This document shows positions 56,927 through 64,000 of a stretch of 64,000 nt of DNA, piece after piece (positions within the stretch are counted from its first letter, which is position 1; the number at the start of each line of letters is the position of its first letter). Below the pieces are notes generated by a model. The model searched no databases. It was not told the origin of the DNA and worked only from the letters and a program-made list of their open reading frames with translations. This DNA is from Malachius bipustulatus. Taxonomy: Eukaryota > Arthropoda > Insecta > Coleoptera > Melyridae. The stretch spans positions 43,990,012-44,054,011 of the forward strand of contig OU342630.1 in NCBI GenBank assembly GCA_910589415.1. Reading direction: 5' to 3'. A program made the translations under genes and the position numbers.

Positions 56927-59900
56927 CTATTCATCAGTTTGAGGCGGATCTACGCCTCCATACGCCTTTAAGTCCTTCACATGCCAGCGACCTAGCGGGT
57001 TGCCTTCCTGATCCTGTAGTTCGTACACTAATTTAGATATTGCCTTGGAAATTCGGCAAAGTACGAATTTGGGGGCCAGTTTGGCAGCAAAGTTCTTTGC
57101 AGCATTCGAAAGGGGGTAAGTATGTTTCCATACTAACTCTCCTTCCTGGAAAACATCTGGGCGCTTACGCAGATCATAATACTTTTTATTTACGTCATAA
57201 GCCTTTTTTAATTTGACTCTGACGTCTTCAAAGATAGGAGGCAATCTAGAGATATCATTTTCCCTATGCACATAAGAAAGATCTTCTGGTAGGGCAAGGT
57301 AGTTATTTTCGACAGGACCATAAAAGGTTCCGTCAATAGGTATGTTTCGAGCGAAAACAAGAAAAGCGGGAAAATGTTTGGTGACTTCGTTCACAGACAA
57401 GTTAATTGCCTGGGCCACCTTGTAGACATTTTTATCCCAGTCTTTGTGATTATCTTTCACATAAGACGAGATAGCGGTAAGCAAAGTTCGATTGGTTCTC
57501 TCGGTAGGGTTAACCTGTGACAAGTGCCTAGCACTATACCACAAATTAACTTGGTACTCTTCCAATAACTTGATGAACTGAGTACTCTTAAAAATCTGAG
57601 CATTGTCGCAGAGAACAATTTGAGGGACACCAAAGATCAAGAAAACTTGATTTTCGAGGTATTTTACAACTGCAGCTGCGGTCGCGTTCGGCATGGGTTT
57701 TACCAGTACGAACTTAGAGAACCAATCTGTGACTACGAGAAGTTGTGTATTCCTGGCTTTCGACCTAGGAAAGGGACCCATAAAATCTATGGAGATAAAT
57801 TGGAAAGGAAAGCTTATGCTTTTGTAACCACCCATTAAACCAGCACGAGCGACATTAGTCGATTTGTGAGCACCGCAAACCTGACAATTTCGTATGAATT
57901 TCTTTACCGTTAGGTCCATTTTGGGCCAATAGTAGAATTCCGATATTCGTGCCTTGGTTTTTCTTACGCCGAAATGGGCCGAAGTAGGGGGATTATGAAA
58001 AGACGCAACAACATCATCCCTATTTGGTGTAGGTATGACTATTTTCCAATTGGAAAGATTTGACGATAAGGAATGGTTCGGCTTCAGATGTTTGAGAAGA
58101 AGACCGTTTTCAACCGTGAAATTTGGGTAACTATCTGGATTTCCCTTGACGTTTTCCACCATTTTCCTATACCACTCATCTGGTGTAAGATCATTCGCGG
58201 TTAAGAGAGAGATATTTCGAGAAAGGAAATCTGCTGGAACATTACAAGATCCCTTGCGATGTTTCATCTCGTAATTGAACTGGCTAAGTCGTACACACCA
58301 CCTAGCTAAACGACCTGTGGGCTCCTTAAAATTTTTAAGCCAGAGAAGAGAGGCATGGTCGGTATAGACCGTGAATTTGGTGCCTTCAACATAGGGACGA
58401 AAATGCTCTATGCCGAAAAGGACTCCGAGGCATTCTTTTTCGGTAGCATAGTATTTCCTCTCTGCCTTAGAGAGAGTGCGACTAGCGTAGGCTATTGGGT
58501 GTTCGAAACCTTCGTCTTCTTGATACAGAACTGCGCCGATTCCATAGTCACTCGCATCAGTTTGTATGCAGAAAGGCTTGGAAAAATCAGGGCTAGCCAA
58601 GACAGGGGCCGATGTTAGGCGTTCTTTAAGAAGTTTAAAGGCTTGGTCAGCTTCTGAAGTCCAAGTAATAGACTGTCCCTTCTTTCTATTGTGCAAAAGT
58701 GCAGAGATAGGGGCACTAATAGTGGAAAAGTCTTTGACGAATCTACGATAGTATTGCAAAATGCCTAGAATGTGCCTGACACCTGTGGTGTTGCGAGGAA
58801 TGGGAGCTTCTGTGATTGACTTTACTTTGTCTTCACAAACACGGAGACCTTGTTTGTCTACAATAAATCCAAGGAAAGAAAGAGAGTCACGACAAAATTG
58901 ACACTTCTTAAAATTCACAGTGAGGTTGGCCTTACGTAACCTTTCATAGACTTCGTTTAGAACTTCAAGATGTTTCTCAAAGGTATGGGTGACAACAATT
59001 ATGTCATCCAGATAAACAAAAACGAACGGCTCGAGGTCAGGTCCAATGATCCTGTCCATGAGACGTTGTTGCGTTTGCGCGCTGTTCCGCAAACCAAAAG
59101 GCATACGCCGGAACTGGTATAAACCCCTTCCGGGTACTATAAAAGCTGTCTTTGGACGTGAATCAGCGTCTAGAGGTACTTGGAAAAAGGCTTGCTTTAA
59201 GTCTATAGAGGAAAGAAAATTTGCGTCTCGCAGTTTACAGAGAATGGAATCAATCCTAGGTAGAGGGTATGCATCATGGGTGGTAACTTCGTTTAGTTTT
59301 CTCCCATCAAAGCACATGCGATAGGTATTATCCTTTTTCTTCACTAAAAGGACTGGCGAACACCAGGGGGAATTACTTTTCTCTATGATGTTAAGTTTCA
59401 AAAGCTTATCAATTTCCTCATTTAGAAATTTTTGAACTGCAGGAGACAAGGGATACTGCCTTTGTCTAAAAGGTTTGGCATTCGGGGTCTCTATAGAATG
59501 ACAGAGAACGGAAGTTTCGGGCAGCACATCGATAGGAGATAAAATTTGAAATTTTTCGATAATCGGGTTCAATTTCACGACATCTTCAGGAGGAAGAGTA
59601 GAAAAATCATGGATTCTACTTATGGTGCTAACCTGGGGTTCTTCAAAACAAGAGGGAGGATCCACTCGGTCTCTAACCTCAAATGAATCTCTGGAAAAAT
59701 CAATGGAGATATTGAAAGCTATGGCCACGTTCATACCTAAGATAATCTCGGGCAAGATAGAAGGTACAACATGAAAACGAACAACTTTAGTGACATCATC
59801 AATAGTTAAGGTAAGGTCCAAGATTGAAGTGACAGGTAATGGTGAACCATCTGCATTTCGAAGGGAACATAAGAGATCTGAATTTCCAGAGGAATCATGG

Positions 59901-60352
59901 GTTCTGCCGAAAATTTCTTTTATGACTTCAACATCACAAACCGAAATATTCGCTCCGGTGTCAAAAAGAGCAGTGAAACGCTTTCCTTGCATATCCACCG
60001 AGATATAGGGACGATTATCTACTGGATCGGGTTGTAGAATTTGAGACACGATTGGGGGTATCATTTCAGGGGTCGTAGACCTACTAGGTTTATTTTTAGG
60101 GATTACAATTGGAGTCCGATAGAAATCAGAGACTCTATTTAACCAGACCTTCCACATATTCCTTTGATGGTGGAGGTCCGCAGTCGTAAATATATTTACT
60201 TTTGGTTTTCGGAGGGGCTTGCGTGGTTTGTATCCACGGGCCTCTTCGAAGGGAGAGATACTTTTGGGTGTCTTGACTCCTGCTGCGTTGCACCCTGACG
60301 CGCAGTCTTCTCGTTTTTTGGGCGAGAATAGTTCGGTGAGCAAGAGGGACAT
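56927..60352 (-). CDS. pol: Pol polyprotein: protease, RT, RNase H, integrase
   Basis: Enzymes that mature, copy and integrate the element. Numbered from the methionine at 60352 (1,141 residues): aspartic protease LFDTGANISV (129-138). Reverse transcriptase DLKQAFFQVPL (384-394) and catalytic YLDD (447-450). RNase H with TDASDYG (598-604), E640 and YTDHASL (663-669). Integrase zinc finger H786, H793, C823, C826, and catalytic D856, D916 and E951 in SIDFMGP, LCDNAQIF and NPTERTNRT. A GPY/F-like C-terminal module begins near GELVWKHTYPL; no chromodomain is seen. All expected catalytic residues are present and there is no internal stop. The methionine is probably not used: the frame overlaps gag in the -1 register and should be entered by frameshifting at residues 12-13. 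Confidence 0.95.
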   Translation of the reverse strand: MSLLLTELFSPKKREDCASGCNAAGVKTPKSISPFEEARGYKPRKPLRKPKVNIFTTADLHHQRNMWKVWLNRVSDFYRTPIVIPKNKPSRSTTPEMIPPIVSQILQPDPVDNRPYISVDMQGKRFTALFDTGANISVCDVEVIKEIFGRTHDSSGNSDLLCSLRNADGSPLPVTSILDLTLTIDDVTKVVRFHVVPSILPEIILGMNVAIAFNISIDFSRDSFEVRDRVDPPSCFEEPQVSTISRIHDFSTLPPEDVVKLNPIIEKFQILSPIDVLPETSVLCHSIETPNAKPFRQRQYPLSPAVQKFLNEEIDKLLKLNIIEKSNSPWCSPVLLVKKKDNTYRMCFDGRKLNEVTTHDAYPLPRIDSILCKLRDANFLSSIDLKQAFFQVPLDADSRPKTAFIVPGRGLYQFRRMPFGLRNSAQTQQRLMDRIIGPDLEPFVFVYLDDIIVVTHTFEKHLEVLNEVYERLRKANLTVNFKKCQFCRDSLSFLGFIVDKQGLRVCEDKVKSITEAPIPRNTTGVRHILGILQYYRRFVKDFSTISAPISALLHNRKKGQSITWTSEADQAFKLLKERLTSAPVLASPDFSKPFCIQTDASDYGIGAVLYQEDEGFEHPIAYASRTLSKAERKYYATEKECLGVLFGIEHFRPYVEGTKFTVYTDHASLLWLKNFKEPTGRLARWCVRLSQFNYEMKHRKGSCNVPADFLSRNISLLTANDLTPDEWYRKMVENVKGNPDSYPNFTVENGLLLKHLKPNHSLSSNLSNWKIVIPTPNRDDVVASFHNPPTSAHFGVRKTKARISEFYYWPKMDLTVKKFIRNCQVCGAHKSTNVARAGLMGGYKSISFPFQFISIDFMGPFPRSKARNTQLLVVTDWFSKFVLVKPMPNATAAAVVKYLENQVFLIFGVPQIVLCDNAQIFKSTQFIKLLEEYQVNLWYSARHLSQVNPTERTNRTLLTAISSYVKDNHKDWDKNVYKVAQAINLSVNEVTKHFPAFLVFARNIPIDGTFYGPVENNYLALPEDLSYVHRENDISRLPPIFEDVRVKLKKAYDVNKKYYDLRKRPDVFQEGELVWKHTYPLSNAAKNFAAKLAPKFVLCRISKAISKLVYELQDQEGNPLGRWHVKDLKAYGGVDPPQTDE

Positions 60353-61587
60353 TTTGGCTTAAAAACATCTTTCTTTCCACAACCGTAGCAGAAAATAGTT
60401 CTGGGTTTTCGACATTTAGGGTAAAGATGACCCTGGTTAGAACAATTCCAACAGAAAGGTAAAGAAGCTTGGTCGTGACCTGCATCACGTTTTCCTGAAA
60501 GACGAGAAGTTGACCTTGAAGGGACAAAAGAATGTTTTGCCGATGTTAGAATGGCCTCATCTGGACATGCCAGGTCTGAACTAAGGAGACTATGCACCTT
60601 CTTTGAGGGAGGGGGTCGATATTTAGAAATCATGGCCCTATTGTCTTCTAGCTTCTTGCATATAGAGATAATCTCATTGGCAGTTGACACTTCAACCAGA
60701 GCCAAATGGTTCAAGAAGTAGGGGTGTAGATTCCGCTTTATGATCTTAAACTGTTCCTCCTCTGAGGGAATAATTGAAAGTCTTTTGAAAAGTTCTTTCA
60801 TGGAGGCTACATACAGGGCTACTAGCTCCTCTTCTCCTTGAGTGCGATGATTTATCTCATTGAGAAGATCATCATCGTAAGATAGGGGTAAGAAAGTTTC
60901 CTTCAACTTTAACTTAATTTCCTGCCAAGATTTTAACGAACCGGCAACACTGCGATACCAGGTGAGGGCCTTATCCTCAAATAAGTCAACTGCTGAAGTA
61001 AAAAGATTTTCATCGGAAACATTCCGCGAGATTTGCAATTCACGAACCCTTTCTAGGAAATAAATCAGGTTGTCTTTATTAGAGCCTGAAAACCTTAGGT
61101 TCCACTTATGTACAGGGACACTGTACTTGGTACTAGCTGTTGAGGTGGATGATTGCGAGATATCAGAAACAGGAGGAACGACTGGTTCATTCTCATCCAA
61201 CTTCAGAAGCCATTCTCCCTCCAACTGGAGTGCTTCTCCATAAGCCTCATCTCTATGAAATTTCTTAGAAGCATCAGCTTCAACATTTAATCTGTTTATT
61301 CGAGCGATAACATGATCCACTCGAAAAGGGATACGTCTGCTTGCAAGATCAGTGAACAATCCAGAAGCTTCAGGAATCTTTTTCTTTAAATCTAACAAAG
61401 TTGCTTTGATTTCAGAAAGATCCTTATCAAAATCATAGGGTGAATCTAACGCTACTGTAGAATCTTCCCTATTAATAAGCGCTCGGAATTGTTTCCTTCG
61501 CTTGTCTTGCGTACTTTGAGGTGTTTGGTTCCTCAACGCAATCTCATAGGTAAGCTCATCGCTGAGCAGAGCTGAAGCGGGGTTCAT
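60196..61587 (-). CDS. gag: Gag structural protein with zinc knuckle
   Basis: Structural protein of the retrotransposon particle, 463 residues. The N-terminal 150 residues are charged and helix-like. The retrotransposon Gag region includes HKWNLRFSGS (160-169) and LFEDKALTWYRS (202-213). A canonical CCHC zinc knuckle follows (C379, C382, H387, C392). A second knuckle-like unit, C400-C403-C413, has valine 408 where the zinc-binding histidine should be. The slippery AAA-AAC codons are K424-N425, leaving a 38-residue gag-only tail. The start ATG at 61587 is preceded by AAAA and lies about 1.1 kb after the 5' LTR. No in-frame break. Confidence 0.93.
   Translation of the reverse strand: MNPASALLSDELTYEIALRNQTPQSTQDKRRKQFRALINREDSTVALDSPYDFDKDLSEIKATLLDLKKKIPEASGLFTDLASRRIPFRVDHVIARINRLNVEADASKKFHRDEAYGEALQLEGEWLLKLDENEPVVPPVSDISQSSTSTASTKYSVPVHKWNLRFSGSNKDNLIYFLERVRELQISRNVSDENLFTSAVDLFEDKALTWYRSVAGSLKSWQEIKLKLKETFLPLSYDDDLLNEINHRTQGEEELVALYVASMKELFKRLSIIPSEEEQFKIIKRNLHPYFLNHLALVEVSTANEIISICKKLEDNRAMISKYRPPPSKKVHSLLSSDLACPDEAILTSAKHSFVPSRSTSRLSGKRDAGHDQASLPFCWNCSNQGHLYPKCRKPRTIFCYGCGKKDVFKPKCPSCSPNYSRPKNEKTARQGATQQESRHPKVSLPSKRPVDTNHASPSENQK
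60266..60319 (-). promoter_or_regulatory. Programmed -1 frameshift site with pseudoknot
   Basis: The coding-strand heptamer AAAAAAC spans 60319-60313 and reads A AAA AAC in the gag frame. After a -1 slip the pol frame continues K-K-R-E-D-C. Seven nucleotides downstream, CTGCG (60305-60301) can pair with CGCAG (60287-60283). Within that loop GGGTG (60295-60291) can pair with CACCC (60270-60266), giving an H-type pseudoknot. Heptamer phase and spacing match known retroviral and retroelement signals. Folding and activity are inferred. Confidence 0.85.
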
Positions 61588-62670
61588 TTTAGAAAAATGT
61601 AGGTACTATAATATAATATAGATAGATAAGAATAAAATTTTTTATTTTATTCTAGAGAGAAGACAGTAGTATTATCAGCACAGGTAGGCAACGTAGCACC
61701 TAGTGTACCTGGCCTAAATAAGGAAAGAATGAACCTGGCCTATATAAAGAAAGAATAAACCTGGCCTACTTGACTTGGCTGTGACGTCGCGTCACCAGTA
61801 CAAGTGAGAGAGAGAGAGATTTAAATTCAAAAGAATTCCCTTCGTTTTAAAACGAAAAAATAGGTCACGGTATTTCAAAAAAACTAAAATACCGATATAA
61901 GATATAATTTCTTAGTAGAGAGAGAGATAAAGGTAATCTAGAGAGATACTAAGATAAGATAAGGCAATATTTAAATATGCATAGGTATGTCGGTAAGTAC
62001 AGATATTCTCTAGAGTCGGTAAGGTAGGGATCGGAAGAAGTACATGTCACCATGACGTATCTTTACACGTAAAGAATTCACTTTCTACGTTAGACGTAAA
62101 GAATTGTCGTTGCTTTAGCAGTCTGTCAGCGTATGACAATGACAGAGGGACACCAGTTGGAACAGCTGATCGATAATTCAGATATTTCGAATTTAACTTA
62201 AAATTCATGAGCGAAGGTATGGGATAATGTTAATGAAGGAAATGTTTGGATGTAACTTTCAAAGACAGTTTGGACCGCAAAGCTCTCTAAGAGTATCCTC
62301 TTTGCACGGAGTCAAACTTCTTTAAAGCTGCTCGAGACTTTCGCGACGGTATAAACAACCACTCCGTAAAGCTCCTTTTTCAAGGTTACCCTTTAGCGGC
62401 AGTGTAGCGGTAAGAAGATAAGGTATTTTCGCGTCACGACACTATTATTCACCAGCAGTAAAAAACACAATAACTAACTAAGACATTCTTAGACTAACAT
62501 GCGAGTTTTCATGCAAATAAAATAAAAGGATAAGATAACTGTACGATACATCTGAACAAAATAATTTATGACGTTAATATTAATTTTCCATTTAAAATAG
62601 GAACTAGGAAGAGATCAAGTGCTTTTATTTAATTAAGGTAGTTTCTAATCCAAAGTTTGAGGGTGAATTC
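61588..62670 (-). promoter_or_regulatory. 5' leader of the LTR element
   Basis: About 1.1 kb without a long frame between the primer-binding site and gag. It contains GA-repeat tracts (near 61807-61820 and 61915-61930) and clusters of AGATAAG (for example 61964-61975 region). Packaging or regulatory roles are plausible but not shown. Confidence 0.7.
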
Positions 62671-62692
62671 GATTCCCGCCGGGGAAATGCCA
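62671..62692 (-). promoter_or_regulatory. Primer-binding site
   Basis: TGGCATTTCCCCGGCGGG starts 2 nt after the CA end of the 5' LTR. Its complement ends in TGCCA and continues into a T-arm-like ATTCGATTCCC, as expected for the 3' end of a tRNA. I could not assign the tRNA. Confidence 0.8.
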
Positions 62693-62694
62693 AT

Positions 62695-64000
62695 TGCAGC
62701 GTGAGCAAAATAATTATTTATTATTCAGGGAATGTCGAAAGTAGCAGTAACGAGAGCTTGCAGTGCAAGCGAAGGGCAAAATGTTGTTTCGGCAAAACGA
62801 TAATACTGCAAAAGAAACTTTCACGACAAATTTCTCTGAAGATAATGAAGTTGAATAACTTGAAAACTGAATCAAATACTATCAGAGTGCTAGTTATTCT
62901 GCTGCTTTAATTATTTAAAAGGTACACCCTATATATAGGTATCTAAGGTAGATTAGGGATGCCAAAGAGTTCTTCAGTTCTTATTAACTCGATTTGCTCG
63001 AGTTCTTATTTTTATTGTGCTACCTAAACTCTATGAAGAACTAATAAAAAGTAGATTTAGGGTTATAAAGATGTTAATGTGATTTTCAAAGAATAAGTTA
63101 AAATGGACAGATGTTTAATGAGCAAATTATGGTTTACATTTCCTGTTTAATTAAAATCAAATAATTATCCTGTCTTATTTTAAAAGCTTTAAATCTGATA
63201 TAAATATATTTAAACAATCAGTTTGTTTGAAAATAAAGGATCCTTTATCTTGTACAGCTGTGTACAAAAGAATAAGATACTTCCGATATCATTTATATCG
63301 GGAAAGATAAAGTTCGTGAGTGATAATTAATTAATTTACTAAGTTAGCACTGATCTTCTAGTCCTTCCTCGTCATGATCGGTGAGATAAAATAAAAGACA
63401 ACACTTACAGTTTCCGGGATGAAGCTGATTGAGGTAAAAACTGTCTTTATTTTGACAGTAAAAAGGATATTAATAACTCCTGGACTTTGCTAGGGGTGGT
63501 GCTCAATCAGGCATTGAAGTCTCCAGAGAAAGCAGCAGGTGCAGAGACGACGCCCTGATGAGACTCCTAGGATTGGACAACCAAAACAGCACTAGTACCG
63601 GGAAATGTTCTGCGGTCGTTGAAAATCACCAAAACGTTGATTTATTTCACCATGGATAAGTGAAAACGATGCAAGGATCAATTAGATAGTTGAAGAACAG
63701 AAATGGGCCACGCTCCCTTTGTTTCCTAGTCCAAGATGGCTCCCTCGGTCGCAATAGGCAATTAATCCAGATAGTTAGTAAATACCAGAGAAGACAAAGT
63801 ATTTACCAGAGATAAAGGTAAAGATAAGGTATAAGGTAACGTTGAGATAGAATCCCCGAAAGATTGAAGGAAATCCCAGAAGCTAAAAATAAGTAATAAT
63901 CAAATTAGAGCTTCTCTTCAAAAATATCTGTAATGGCGACTTACCCTGAACAACAGGCTTCGATGGGAACGATCAAGAGAATCAACTTTCTTGATGGACA
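62695..64000 (-). repeat. 5' LTR, truncated by the window edge
   Basis: 1,306 bp match the 3' LTR at a constant offset of 9,718 with no net indel. I found two substitutions, at 63105 (T at 53387 in the other LTR, G here) and 63614 (T at 53896, G here). The promoter-proximal 384 bp should lie outside the window. Confidence 0.93.

Larger units (their letters stand above)
52977..64000 (-). mobile_element. Ty3/gypsy-type LTR retrotransposon, right LTR cut off
   Basis: A minus-strand element of which over 11 kb is visible. In transcription order it has a 5' LTR (entering from the right edge of the window), primer-binding site, gag, pol, a 2.25-kb non-coding 3' region, a polypurine tract and a 3' LTR. 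The LTRs start TG and end CA on the coding strand. Domain order protease, reverse transcriptase, RNase H, integrase defines the Ty3/gypsy group; a Gag with a zinc knuckle and no env frame fits mdg1-like insect members (inferred). The target duplication cannot be checked because the right end lies outside the window. Intact frames and near-identical LTRs indicate a recent insertion. Confidence 0.93.

Noticed and set aside
60135..60527. 130-residue frame overlapping gag and pol
   Set aside because: Third minus-strand frame across the gag-pol overlap; no motifs, explained as overlap by chance.

Overview
The window looks like intergenic or intronic DNA from an arthropod nuclear genome, most likely an insect. 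It is AT-rich and full of transposable elements. There are no bacterial operons, no ribosome binding sites and no long host gene. The best-preserved coding regions all belong to retroelements: a Ty3/gypsy-type LTR element, an RTE-type LINE and a Penelope-like element. Palindromic TAGGTACCTA-like words recur through the window. Their abundance made me think of hemipteran or lepidopteran genomes, but I cannot fix the species.

Layout. 0.17-1.4 kb: a decayed CR1/Jockey-like LINE interrupted by foreign sequence that ends in a perfect hairpin. 1.45-2.5 kb: a non-coding palindromic element. 2.7-2.9 kb: a tRNA-derived SINE, with a second copy at 38.4-38.6 kb on the other strand. 4.2-8.8 kb: a palindromic element split by two Penelope-like copies joined head-to-head, with an 11-bp target duplication. 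9.4-11.3 kb: palindromic repeats and a dispersed repeat that reappears at 31.5-32.1 kb. 11.6-11.9 kb: a CpG-rich stretch with a possible short first exon. 18.5-19.9 kb: a DNA-transposon-like element with long inverted repeats and a broken gene whose acidic motifs resemble FEN1/PIN nucleases. 21.8-26.1 kb: a palindromic element split by an almost intact RTE-type LINE (endonuclease plus reverse transcriptase, one frameshift). 26-52 kb: many palindromic or terminal-inverted-repeat elements, mostly with ends like TATACAGGGTG or TACAGGTGTCCC, a truncated LINE with an 11-bp target duplication (32.1-32.8 kb) and a decayed LINE RNase H region (47.6-48.5 kb). 53.0 kb to the window end: an LTR retrotransposon on the minus strand with 1,690-bp LTRs, gag, pol, primer-binding site and polypurine tract. 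Its second LTR runs off the window.

The youngest insertion is the LTR element: its two LTRs differ at 2 of the 1,306 positions I could compare. Its gag and pol overlap in the -1 arrangement. A canonical A AAA AAC slippery heptamer lies in the correct phase, followed after 7 nt by a sequence that can form an H-type pseudoknot. Its non-coding parts are packed with AGATAAG words, including an 87-bp tandem array between pol and the 3' LTR.

All calls come from reading the sequence. No database search, folding program or alignment program was used.
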